Assembly: GCA_036521995.1 (NCBI GenBank)
Contig: DATDGR010000188.1
Location: 34,310-98,309, forward strand
Reading direction: 5' to 3'
Source: Gp13-AA77 sp036521995
GTDB taxonomy: Bacteria; Acidobacteriota; Terriglobia; UBA7540
DNA length: 64,000 bases
Positions 37,205 through 45,160 of the stretch are shown piece after piece (the stretch's first letter is position 1; every line of letters starts with the position of its first letter). A program made the position numbers and the translations under genes. The notes below the pieces were generated by a model. It did no database searches. It worked only from the letters and a program-made list of their open reading frames with translations, and was not told the origin of the DNA.

Positions 37205-38142
37205 GCGGCAAGTTGTCCAACGTGGACTCATTTCCTGACTACCGGTCGGCTCGCTCTCTTCCTACCTTTCGGGCGGCCTGGACGTTTCGGCGGCCGCTCA
37301 GGGACTCTCCGGTGGCGGCGCTGATCAGGCGAGGCAACCTGCGTCTTGACAACCGTTAAACGACGAACGGCGCCCACGTGGGCTTTCTCTCCCTCGCCTT
37401 CCAGTTCCCTGTAGACTGCTGATTCCAAGCCGATTGCTTCGTCTTCTCGCGCTCCGCCTGAGCCGGTTTGTTCCCTTTCTGACCGCTTTGGAGCGTCGTA
37501 TTGTCCCCGTAATTATGTGACTATAATGGATTTATATAAGCATGCACTTGCCGGCCCCGAACTGACCTGTTTCCACTTTGGGTGTAGCCTCGCTTTTGCT
37601 GATTCTAAAGGACATCCCAGCTTTGAGCCTGGTAGTGATCGAACCACTGCGGTGTACCCGAGACGATTCTCATTCTGACACTCTACCAAGAGTGTCACTA
37701 ATCATTCTGGACGAGCACAGCAAATCTTGCTTTCTTGCTGAGCCCGCGGCCCGTAGGACGGCGCTGCCCACAATAGACGCCGGATTGGCGAAGATCGGCA
37801 GCAGCGCCTGAACCAGGAAATACGGCCCCCTTCACGTTGACTGCGAAGGAACGGTCGAACGCAGTCTCGTCCCGCAGCGCCACCGATTTGAGTTCCAATG
37901 ATTGGGTGTGCCGGTAAGCCGGCAGCGCGACGCAGCAACTTACTGCCGCAGAGCTCGATTGTTTCTGACATCCTGGCTGAGGCGTCGCACGGGTCACGCC
38001 TCGCCCATCCTTTGAGCTTCCCTGATTCGATGCGCGCCCTCCCTCACCGGACTCGTGCTCTACCGTCGCCTGTGCGCAAGAGATGCAGTCGGCTCCTTCA
38101 TGATCTGTTAACCTAGTCGCTGTCCAGGAGGGAACGAAGCCT
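37205..38142. other. Gene-poor 940-base stretch with decayed sequence
   Basis: Between the pqq promoter and the GH30 gene no intact gene is supportable. It contains the short-chain dehydrogenase remnant noted separately, and an A+T-rich patch with TATAAT at 37523-37528 (plus strand) that has no gene behind it. The open frames listed by a six-frame scan here are short and without domains. Confidence 0.5.
37741..37892 (-). pseudogene. Remnant of a short-chain dehydrogenase/reductase gene
   Basis: The minus strand encodes LRDETAFDRSFAVNVKG in one frame and, after a single extra G in a run of five, PYFLVQALLPIFANPASIVGS in the next. Joined, these match the middle of SDR enzymes (…DFDR.FAVNVKGP.FLVQA.LP.....SIV). 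Neither the Rossmann N terminus nor the YxxxK active site is present on either side, so only about 150 bases of the gene survive. Confidence 0.7.
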
Positions 38143-39582
38143 ATGTCCAAGCGCGCAACGCGACGCGATTTCTTGAAGACCGCGACCGCCGGCGTCGCCG
38201 CCGCCGCCAGCCTCAGGGCGTCGCCTCCGCCTGGAGCTCCAATGCGTCCCGGGCAGTCCGCCGGCGGCGCCATCGAGGTTCGGGTGACGGATTCGAGGCG
38301 AAAGTTCGCGGCCGCGGAGGCGCTCACCTGGCGGCCGGCACCCCCTGAAGCTGCCCGTGGTGCGATCCGGCTCGATCCGGCGACCCGGTTTCAGGAGCAT
38401 TTGGGAATCGGAGGGGCCTTCACAGACGCCGCCTGCTACATGTTCAGTCAACTCGCAGACCCGGCGCGCGAGGAGTTGTTCCACGAGATGTTTCACCCCT
38501 CCGAGATGGGCCTCGGCGTGGGGCGGATCTGCATCGGCTCCAGCGACTACAGCCGCAACGTGTACAGTTTTGACGAGGGCGCGCCGGATCCGGACCTGGC
38601 GCGCTTTTCCATCGATCACGACCGAGCTTACATCCTGCCCATTCTCCAGCAGGCGCGAGGCGTGAATCCGGAGTTGTTTCTGCTCGCCTCGCCCTGGAGT
38701 CCGCCGGGATGGATGAAGCCGAACGGGTCCATGCTGGGCGGCTGTATGCATCGTTCGAGCATGCCGGCCTACGCCCAGTACTTCGTAAAGTTCCTCCAAG
38801 CCTACAAAGACGCCCGGGTGCCCATCAACGCCGTGAGCTCGCAGAACGAGGTGGACACCGAACAGGACGGCCGCATGCCCGCCTGCGCCTGGCCGCAGGA
38901 GTACGAGATCTCGTTCGTGAGCGAGCACCTGGGTCCGGCGCTGCGGCGGAACGCCATCGACAGCAAGATCTGGCTGCTCGATCACAACTACAATCTGTGG
39001 GGGCGCGCCATCTGCTGTTTGGATGAACCGGCCCTGCGCGAGTACTGCCAGGCGGTCGCCTGGCACGGGTACGTCGGCACGCCGGACATGGTGATGAAGG
39101 TGCACGAGACGCATCCTGAGGTGGAGATGTTCTGGACCGAAGGCGGACCGGACTACACGCAGCCGGACTACCTGACGGACTGGTCGAAGTGGGGCGCCAC
39201 TTTCACAGGCGTCCTGCGCAACTGGTGCCGCTCGATCATCGGGTGGAACCTGGCCCTCGATGAAAAGGGCAGGCCCAACATCGGCCCCTTCAGTTGCGGC
39301 GGCACCGTGACCATCAACTCGGAAATGCACGAGATCACGCGCAGTGGTCACTTCTGGGCCACGAATCATTTTGCGCGATCCGTTCGACGGGGGGCGCAGC
39401 GGTTCGACTCGCAGGGAGGCCCGGCCGAGGTGCAGCACGTGGCGTTTGAAAGCCCGGAGGGAAAGCGGGTGCTCGTGCTCACTAATCCTGGAGCGGCGCG
39501 GACCGTTCTCATACAACTGGCGGGCAACGTGGCTGAAGCCGCGCTGGCAGCGGATTCATCGACCACATTGGCTTGGAGTTGA
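38143..39582 (+). CDS. Secreted GH30-family glycosidase (glucosylceramidase-like)
   Basis: Retaining beta-glycosidase of GH30, probably acting on glucosyl or related linkages in polysaccharides. A Tat signal (RRDFLKTATAGVAAAA) exports the folded enzyme. The catalytic barrel contains GIGGAFTDAA near residue 87, SPWSPPGWMKPNG, the acid/base Glu236 in AVSSQNEVDTEQ and the nucleophile Glu333 in MFWTEGG; the C-terminal beta-sandwich ends near VLTNPG...VQLAGN-like sequence. At 479 aa the length is typical. ATG at 38143 follows AGGAGGGAAC. The sugar transporter gene converges on it 35 bases away. Confidence 0.93.
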   Translation: MSKRATRRDFLKTATAGVAAAASLRASPPPGAPMRPGQSAGGAIEVRVTDSRRKFAAAEALTWRPAPPEAARGAIRLDPATRFQEHLGIGGAFTDAACYMFSQLADPAREELFHEMFHPSEMGLGVGRICIGSSDYSRNVYSFDEGAPDPDLARFSIDHDRAYILPILQQARGVNPELFLLASPWSPPGWMKPNGSMLGGCMHRSSMPAYAQYFVKFLQAYKDARVPINAVSSQNEVDTEQDGRMPACAWPQEYEISFVSEHLGPALRRNAIDSKIWLLDHNYNLWGRAICCLDEPALREYCQAVAWHGYVGTPDMVMKVHETHPEVEMFWTEGGPDYTQPDYLTDWSKWGATFTGVLRNWCRSIIGWNLALDEKGRPNIGPFSCGGTVTINSEMHEITRSGHFWATNHFARSVRRGAQRFDSQGGPAEVQHVAFESPEGKRVLVLTNPGAARTVLIQLAGNVAEAALAADSSTTLAWS

Positions 39583-39617
39583 GTCCACGACGAGCCCGCA
39601 GCCAGGACCGCGCGACA

Positions 39618-41039
39618 TCACAGCGCCGTTTTGTTTCCAAGCTGGCGCCAGTGCCTTTCAATAGCCTCAAGGCTCTTGCCCTTGGTTTCCGGGACCACGG
39701 CAAAGCAAAAGACCAGGCACAAAACACAGATGAAGGAGTAAATCCAGAACGTTCCGGCGGGTCCGGCGGCGCGGATTAACGACAAAAACGTGCCCGCCAC
39801 CACCCAGTTTGCTCCCCATAAGGAAAGGGTGGCCAGCGACATGGCCTGGCCGCGAATCTTGGTGGGATAAATCTCGGAGATCAGCAGCCAGACCACAGGT
39901 CCGAGGCCGATGCCGAAGAAGACGATATAGCCGATCATCTCGTAAAAGACCACGACGCCCGCAGCTTGCCGATGAAACGCGGCGCCCATAAGCGCCAGAG
40001 CCGCCGCCATCCCGGCTGATCCGAAGATCAACAGGAAGCGGCGCCCCAGGCGATCGACGAGAAGGATAGAGACGATGGTCACCAACACGTTGGCAATACC
40101 GATGACGGCGGCGGCCAGGATGGCAGCCTTCGCCGAAGGATAGCCGGAGAGGCGGAGAATCTCGGGCGAGTAGTAAACGATGGTGTTGATGCCGGTGATC
40201 TGCTGGAAGATGGCGAGTCCCACGCCGACCAGCACGGCCATGCGAAATCCGGGTTGAAACAGAGCACCAAAGCCCTCCTGTTCTTCCCGCAGCGCTTGTT
40301 CGACCTCAAGCAGTTCGGCCTCGGCTTCGTGGCTTCGGCCGAGGCGATGGAACTCTTTTAGTGCCCGCTCTCGCAGCCCTTTCCGCGCCAGCCAGCGCGG
40401 AGTCTCCGGCAGGAAGAGCATGCCGACCACCAGGATCACCGCGGGAAAGACGGCGGTCATAAACATCCAGCGCCAGTCGCGGGCGCCCGCCAAAGCGAAA
40501 TCGACAAAATAGGCGGCCACGATGCCCACCGTTATGGCGAGTTGATTGAGCGAAACCAGCGCACCCCGGATTCTCGCCGGCGACATCTCAGCCAGGTACA
40601 GCGGCGTGACCAGCGACGCCACCCCGATGCAGGCTCCCACACAAAAACGAGCGACTGAGAACGAAGCGAGGCCGAAAGCCAGCCCGCTCAGAATGGAGAA
40701 AACACCAAAGCCGATGCCCGTTGCCAGCAGGACCCGGCGGCGGCCCCAGCGGTCCGCACTGTATCCGGCCACCGCCGACCCAGTGAGCGCACCCGCCAAA
40801 GCGATGCCCACAGCGAACTCGAGCTGCACGTCGGAGAGATGGAAATCGGTGCGGAGAAAGAGCATGGCGCCGGAGATCACACTGGTGTCGTAGCCAAACA
40901 GGAGCCCGCCGAGCGCGGCTACAGCAGCCGTCAGAATGACAGCCACGCCTGCGGAATGGCGGCCGCCAGTGGATGGAGCGGAGGTGGCTATGGGAGCCGA
41001 AAGCTGATCAGGCATTCTGATTTCGTGTGAGTGCGGCAT
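39618..41039 (-). CDS. MFS sugar porter (XylE/GalP-type)
   Basis: Proton-coupled monosaccharide uptake across the inner membrane. Twelve transmembrane helices are visible. Sugar porter signatures are GGLLFGYDTSVISGAML in TM1, DRWGRRRVLL in loop 2-3, PETPRWLARKG in the central loop, QQITGINTIVYYSP in TM7, DRLGRRFLL in loop 8-9, and PETKGKSLEAIE at the C terminus. The open frame extends to 41156; ATG at 41039 (473 aa) or 41015 are the plausible starts, neither with a strong ribosome site. Its neighbour is the GH30 gene, suggesting uptake of the released sugar. Confidence 0.92.
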   Translation of the reverse strand: MPHSHEIRMPDQLSAPIATSAPSTGGRHSAGVAVILTAAVAALGGLLFGYDTSVISGAMLFLRTDFHLSDVQLEFAVGIALAGALTGSAVAGYSADRWGRRRVLLATGIGFGVFSILSGLAFGLASFSVARFCVGACIGVASLVTPLYLAEMSPARIRGALVSLNQLAITVGIVAAYFVDFALAGARDWRWMFMTAVFPAVILVVGMLFLPETPRWLARKGLRERALKEFHRLGRSHEAEAELLEVEQALREEQEGFGALFQPGFRMAVLVGVGLAIFQQITGINTIVYYSPEILRLSGYPSAKAAILAAAVIGIANVLVTIVSILLVDRLGRRFLLIFGSAGMAAALALMGAAFHRQAAGVVVFYEMIGYIVFFGIGLGPVVWLLISEIYPTKIRGQAMSLATLSLWGANWVVAGTFLSLIRAAGPAGTFWIYSFICVLCLVFCFAVVPETKGKSLEAIERHWRQLGNKTAL

Positions 41040-41190
41040 CAAACGTCCAGCGGCCCTGTCATTCCGAGCGGTAGCAAAGAATCTCGCTTCGCACTGACCG
41101 CTCCGCTTTGTGACGCGTGGGTGCGTCGATGCGATTTCATACGCCCGGCGGTGCAAGTGTTATCATAACCCCATAGGGAGAGAGTGCCCC

Positions 41191-41415
41191 ATGAGCGTCG
41201 AGGAACTGGAAAACGAAGCGCTGAAGCTTGAAAGCCGCGAACGCGCCCGGTTGGCTGAGAAGCTCTTGAGCAGCCTTGAAACTCTTTCGCCGGCCGAGGC
41301 CGAGCGCCTGTGGGCAGAGGAAGCACTGCGCCGCCTCGAGGAGCTTGAGCAGGGGAAAGCCACGTCGCGGCCGGCCAGTGCGGTGTTGGGCGACGCCAGG
41401 TCCCGGCTGGCATGA
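41191..41415 (+). CDS. Addiction-module antitoxin, unstable-antitoxin family
   Basis: A 74-aa acidic helical protein of the PF09720-type antitoxins that precede ParE/RelE toxins. The pattern ALKLESRERARLAEKLLSSLE followed by LWAEEALRRLEELEQG is characteristic. The ATG at 41191 (behind AGGGAGAGAG) is chosen over the longer open frame from 41110. Its stop overlaps the toxin start in ATGA, so the two are co-translated. Confidence 0.88.
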   Translation: MSVEELENEALKLESRERARLAEKLLSSLETLSPAEAERLWAEEALRRLEELEQGKATSRPASAVLGDARSRLA

Positions 41416-41708
41416 GCCGTCGGCTCACCTTTCATAACGCTGCCGAACGAGAGCTCACCGACGCGGCGGCTTATTACGACAACTCGAGCCCCGGCCTCGG
41501 CGCCAGCTTCATCGATGATGTTGAGCTTGCCATCACGCAGATCGAACAGTATCCCGAGTCTGGCTATCTTTTGAATCGGGTCGTCCGCAGAGTCCTTCTT
41601 CGCCGTTTTCCTTACGCTGTAATGTACTCGGTGAGTCCCGACGAAATCAGGATCCTGGCCATCGCCAATCTCAAGCGCAGGCCCTTTTATTGGCAAGGCC
41701 GCAGGTAA
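41412..41708 (+). CDS. ParE/RelE-family toxin
   Basis: A 98-aa toxin of the type II RelE/ParE superfamily; ParE members poison DNA gyrase, RelE members cleave mRNA, and sequence does not decide which. The fold is seen in LTFHNAAERELTDAAAYYD, FIDDVELAITQIEQYPESG, VVRRVLLRRFPYAVMYSV and RILAIANLKRRPFYW. It forms a pair with the preceding antitoxin by ATGA overlap. Confidence 0.9.
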   Translation: MSRRLTFHNAAERELTDAAAYYDNSSPGLGASFIDDVELAITQIEQYPESGYLLNRVVRRVLLRRFPYAVMYSVSPDEIRILAIANLKRRPFYWQGRR

Positions 41709-41884
41709 GAGGGCAAGCTGGCGCACACCTTCTTTTCGGTCTGCGCGTCTTGAAGCGGCCCGCGGGCACGGCTGGGGTCGAGCAGCGCCGGCGTTAGCAA
41801 GCTAAAGATCGCAGACCCGAGGGTATGCGCTAGCCCGCCCAGGTTCGCGTTTTCCTCGGAGAAACGCTCAACATGCCAGGCCAT

Positions 41885-41890
41885 GATAAT
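41885..41890 (+). promoter_or_regulatory. -10-like box immediately before the HicB-like gene
   Basis: GATAAT lies 8 bases before the ATG at 41899; transcription would begin within a few bases of the start codon. No Shine-Dalgarno is present. Weak evidence. Confidence 0.3.
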
Positions 41891-41898
41891 CTGAAAAC

Positions 41899-42102
41899 AT
41901 GAAAGTGACAGCAGTTTTTGAACCAGCCCAAGAAGGCGGATATACCTGCTTCGTGGGGGAGATTCCCGCCGCCATTTCAGAGGGTGACACCCTAGAGGAA
42001 GCGAAAGCGAACCTCCTGGACGCGCTCAAGCTAGTGATCGAGTGTCAGCGCGTGCCAGCTAGCCCCCCCGGGGACTGTTCAAGCCCTTTGTCTTCTTCGT
42101 GA
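41899..42102 (+). CDS. HicB-family antitoxin-like protein, without HicA
   Basis: A 67-aa protein with the HicB N-terminal fold: VTAVFEPAQEGGYTCFVGEIPAAISEGDTLEEAKANLLDALKL. After ECQR the conserved pattern stops and the tail (VPASPPGDCSSPLSSS) is unlike the family; a run of seven C at 42063-42069 could mark an indel. HicB usually pairs with HicA, an RNA-targeting toxin; no hicA is on either side, so this is an orphan or relic antitoxin. Confidence 0.75.
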   Translation: MKVTAVFEPAQEGGYTCFVGEIPAAISEGDTLEEAKANLLDALKLVIECQRVPASPPGDCSSPLSSS

Positions 42103-42124
42103 CGGCTGTGCTAGCCTGAATCAT

Positions 42125-42391
42125 ATGAGCAAGCCCACTGGTGCCGCTGTATTGGACGGACTCCTTGATCCATTGAGCCGCTGTCTCGATACCGAATCAG
42201 CGAGGCGGCTGGCCGAGTTTCGTGCCGATCCGGAGGTGCTGGCGAGGATCGATACCCTGGCCGAACGAGCCAACGATGGTACCCTCAGTGATGACGAGCG
42301 CGGCGAATACGAGGTTTTGATCAACGCGGCCGACTTAATTGCCATCCTGCAGCTCAAAGCCCAACGCCAACTGAGTTCCATCAGCAGCTAG
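42125..42391 (+). CDS. Small protein of unknown function upstream of an HNH gene
   Basis: An 88-aa, acidic, largely helical protein (DPLSRCLDTESARRLAEFRADPEVLARIDTLAERANDG...) without a signal peptide or named domain. The next gene starts 3 bases after its stop, and I recall this small protein commonly preceding HNH nucleases of this type, so the two probably form a unit. Function unknown; an antitoxin or immunity role would be speculation. Confidence 0.65.
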   Translation: MSKPTGAAVLDGLLDPLSRCLDTESARRLAEFRADPEVLARIDTLAERANDGTLSDDERGEYEVLINAADLIAILQLKAQRQLSSISS

Positions 42392-42393
42392 CG

Positions 42394-42790
42394 ATGGATG
42401 CCGCCACACGAGAGCTTGTCCGGCGGCGAGCGGACAACCGTTGTGAGTAACTGCTTGCTCCTCCAGGAGCACGCTGGCTTGCCGCACCACATCGAGCACA
42501 TTGTCGCGAAGAAACATGACGGGTCCGACGACCCGGCCAACTTGGCGCTTGCCTGCCACCGTTGCAATCTCCGCAAGGGCCCCAACCTCACCGACATCGA
42601 TCCGCTAACTGGCGAGCTGGCGCCACTGTTTCACCCGCGGCGCGACCGATGGGCGGACCACTTCATCGTTCGAAGTCCGCGCATCGAAGGCATCACGCCC
42701 TGCGGCAGGGTGACCGTGCGCGCGCTCGCCATGAACGACGCGCGGCGGCTGGAGCTGCGATCTGAGCTGTTTGTCGAGGGCCAACCCTGA
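42394..42790 (+). pseudogene. HNH endonuclease, frameshifted near its N terminus
   Basis: A zinc-binding HNH nuclease interrupted by one base. From ATG 42394 the reading is MDAATRELVRRRADNRCEY, then a stop arises because GAGTAACTGC has one A too many (about 42449-42450). Removing it continues as CLLLQEHAGLPHHIEHIVAKKHDGSDDPANLALACHRCNLRKG, restoring the first CxxC zinc pair (CEYC) and linking it to the HIEHI, N and CHRCN elements of the HNH motif. The intact downstream frame begins with an artificial ATG at 42398 and lacks the first cysteine pair. Either a real inactivation or a sequence error. Confidence 0.8.
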
Positions 42791-42944
42791 AGATTGGAGG
42801 CTACCGCCCCTCAGTCGGGTTTGCAGTGTGAGGTGCTCCCGCGGGGGCCACGGAAACCGGCGGAGGGTGCGTCGATTCGAAGTGACCTGTCTGCTACAAT
42901 CGGTTGAGGTAACCGCTGAACGGCACCTCGTAAAGGCTGACTTC

Positions 42945-43613
42945 TTGATCTCATCGCTGAAACCCGTCAGTTTCTTCTCTCCTCCTCCATCATTTTCGAG
43001 TCCGCGTGTCCGGCAGCGGCGGCCGGCCATCTTCTTCGATCGCGACGGCGTCATCAACCAGCGCATCGTCGGCGGATATGTCACAAGCTGGAGCGAGTTT
43101 CGATTCCTCGACGGCATGATCCCGGTGCTTCGCGATCTCAGCCGGCTGAAGCTGCCGATCATCGTGGTCTCGAATCAGGCCGGCGTGGGCAAAGGCCTGA
43201 TGAGCCGCTTCGCGCTCGGGGCGATTACCGAACGTTTCGTGAGTGAGCTGGCGCGCCGGGGCGCCCGCATGGATGCCGTCTATTACTGCCCGCACGCACC
43301 CGAGCAGGCGTGCCCCTGCCGCAAGCCGCAGCCGGGGTTGTTGCTGAGAGCGGCGCGCGACTGGCGGATCGACCTCAGCCGCAGCGTTCTGGTGGGCGAC
43401 TCGCTTCGGGACATCGAGGCGGCGAGCGCGGTAGATTGCAGGGGTATCCTGTTCGATCCGAACCGGGAATTCAGTGCGATCGATATCACCGGACGTGACC
43501 GCTCCGGAGAGCCTGGCGCACATGTGGCTCCCACGGCCGTGGTACGTCGAGCCGCCGATCTGTATGGGCAAGTGAAGGCAATCCTCGGCCGATCGGGCCG
43601 TTCGGGCTTTTAA
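42945..43613 (+). CDS. HAD-IIIA phosphatase, GmhB-like (heptose/histidinol-phosphatase type)
   Basis: Resembles D-glycero-D-manno-heptose-1,7-bisphosphate 7-phosphatase, used for LPS core heptose synthesis. HAD motif I is FFDRDGVIN, motif II VVSNQAG, motif III KPQPG and motif IV GDSLRDIEAA; the zinc loop CPHAPEQACPC is the GmhB signature. No ATG fits: the frame is open from 42771, and I place the start at TTG 42945 (222 aa), which has AAAGG eight bases upstream and TACAAT at 42895-42900. The 25 N-terminal residues are Pro/Ser-rich and unconserved. No other heptose genes lie nearby. Confidence 0.85.
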   Translation: MISSLKPVSFFSPPPSFSSPRVRQRRPAIFFDRDGVINQRIVGGYVTSWSEFRFLDGMIPVLRDLSRLKLPIIVVSNQAGVGKGLMSRFALGAITERFVSELARRGARMDAVYYCPHAPEQACPCRKPQPGLLLRAARDWRIDLSRSVLVGDSLRDIEAASAVDCRGILFDPNREFSAIDITGRDRSGEPGAHVAPTAVVRRAADLYGQVKAILGRSGRSGF

Positions 43614-44295
43614 CGTGACCCGCCGCGTTGCCAGTTCTCGCGGAGAATGGCTACCATCTCTACCTGGATGCTTACTGGCAATATTGACAACGCTGTGGCA
43701 GTGTGCTACGTTCGGCGGCAGCCTGGTAAGTCTCTTATGCCGCTGCGCCGTTCCCGCTTACGCCGGACTCGCTGGAAGCCCGGCGCCGCAACGCCCGGCA
43801 GTCCACCGGACCTCGGCGGCCCGAAGCGCGTGCTTCACCGGTCCGCCGGCGTGGCCGGGCTCTTCTCATCGGTCTCAGGGGCCTCGGCGGTCTCATGGGC
43901 CTTGGGAGACCCGGGAACATTGAACGCGAGGCCAGAAGTCCCCGCCCAGGGCACCGCCCAAGCCACGGCCAAGTGGGAGAAACTCGCTCGCCGGCTGACG
44001 GCCAGGCTGGGTGTTCTGCGGCGGGCCGAAGCGAGGTCCGAGGCGAACGCCGGAAGCCACATGTGAATTTGGGGTGAAGGCGAGAGCGGCGACAAACAGA
44101 CCTGGGAGGTCACCTGGAATCAATAAGAAATCGACTTTTGGAGTCACCGGTCAATGAGCGTGACATAAGATAACTTGTCAGTTAAGAGGCTATTCAGGGG
44201 GACCGGTTGGAATATCGTCGCCACGCGGTCAATCCTAAGAAATGGCACGGAGATCAAAACGCTGGCCCAGGCAATTGACTCGCTGCCCACCAGGA

Positions 44296-44361
44296 GTCAA
44301 CCAGCCGTAAGCTGGCGGTCAACCGGCGGTAACCTGGGAGTCGATGTACGGCGGCGGGCTC
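44296..44361. repeat. Degenerate 22-bp tandem repeat
   Basis: GTCAACCAGCCGTAAGCTGG at 44296, GTCAACCGGCGGTAACCTGG at 44318 and a diverged GTCGATGTACGGCGGCGG at 44340 are spaced by exactly 22 bases. Function unknown. Confidence 0.5.
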
Positions 44362-44461
44362 ACTTGGCGGGCAGGCCAGGATCGAAGCCGGGGGCCGACA
44401 AGGCCTGAAGGGTCGGAACTGCCGGGAGGTATGGCCCGTTGAATTCGGATCGGTGAGGTGA

Positions 44462-44467
44462 CATAAT
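44462..44467 (+). promoter_or_regulatory. -10 box of nuoB, predicts a leaderless mRNA
   Basis: CATAAT ends 6 bases before the ATG at 44474; with the usual 6-7 base distance to the first nucleotide, transcription would start at the A of the start codon. No Shine-Dalgarno is present. Confidence 0.45.
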
Positions 44468-44473
44468 TTAGTT

Positions 44474-44995
44474 ATGGCGACCGAGAGTGTGACCGAGTCT
44501 TCCGGCATCGAGGGCCTGATCTTCACCAAGCTCGACCAGGCGGTGAACTGGGCGCGCAAGTCATCCATCTGGCCTATGAGTTTCGGCCTCGCCTGCTGCG
44601 CCATCGAAATGATGTCGATGTCGGCCTCGCGCTTCGACATCGCGCGCTTCGGCGCCGAGGTCTTTCGCGGCTCGCCCCGGCAAGCGGACCTTATGATTAT
44701 CGCCGGACGCGTCTCGCAGAAGATGGCTCCGGTGATCAAGCGGCTCTATGACCAGATGCCCGAGCCCAAATGGGTGATCTCGATGGGCGCCTGCGCCACC
44801 TCGGGCGGCGTCTTCAACAACTACGCCATCGTACAAGGCGTGAACCAGTGGATCCCGGTGGATGTGTATGTGCCCGGCTGCCCGCCGCGTCCGGAGCAAC
44901 TGATCTATTCCATCATGATGCTGCAGAAGAAGATCGAGGGGCATCAGGGATCCTTCAAAGAAGCCCTGAGCGGTGTCTCCTCAAGAGTAGGCTAG
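44474..44995 (+). CDS. nuoB: NADH-quinone oxidoreductase subunit B
   Basis: Carries cluster N2, the last iron-sulfur centre before quinone in respiratory complex I. The 173-aa sequence has all four ligand cysteines: the tandem pair Cys41-Cys42 in LACCAIEMM, Cys107 in SMGACATSGG and Cys136 in PGCPPRPEQ. It starts at ATG 44474 directly behind a -10 box. Unusually it is alone: no nuoA, nuoC or other complex I gene is next to it, so either the nuo genes are scattered in this genome or this is a second, solitary copy. Confidence 0.95.
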   Translation: MATESVTESSGIEGLIFTKLDQAVNWARKSSIWPMSFGLACCAIEMMSMSASRFDIARFGAEVFRGSPRQADLMIIAGRVSQKMAPVIKRLYDQMPEPKWVISMGACATSGGVFNNYAIVQGVNQWIPVDVYVPGCPPRPEQLIYSIMMLQKKIEGHQGSFKEALSGVSSRVG

Positions 44996-45160
44996 ACTTC
45001 GAGGCTCTCGTTCAAATTCCCGGCCGCCGTCGGGGCGCCTTTTCTCCCGCCAATCCACTGCCATTCTGTGCGCCCGCCCTGATTTTGGTGTAACCTATCG
45101 CTCCGCTCGGACGGCTGTCGCGCGGCAGAACTGTCCCCGAGCCTTCGAGGAGAACTCCGC

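Larger units (their letters stand above)
43614..44473. other. 860-base gap, no gene seen
   Basis: Only short overlapping frames without domains. Its right half has a short decaying tandem repeat (44296-44361) and the nuoB promoter. Nothing else is recognisable. Confidence 0.5.

Noticed and set aside
38113..39516. 467-aa open frame opposite the GH30 gene
   Set aside because: Shadow of a GC-rich gene; no domain, and GH30 catalytic motifs are unambiguous on the plus strand.
41687..41884. 65-aa minus-strand frame between the ParE toxin and the HicB-like gene
   Set aside because: Overlaps the toxin 3' end, has no known domain and no clear ribosome site.
43614..44473. Several 60-140 aa frames in the gap before nuoB
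   Set aside because: Overlapping on both strands, no domains, Arg/Pro/Gly-rich composition typical of noncoding GC-rich DNA.
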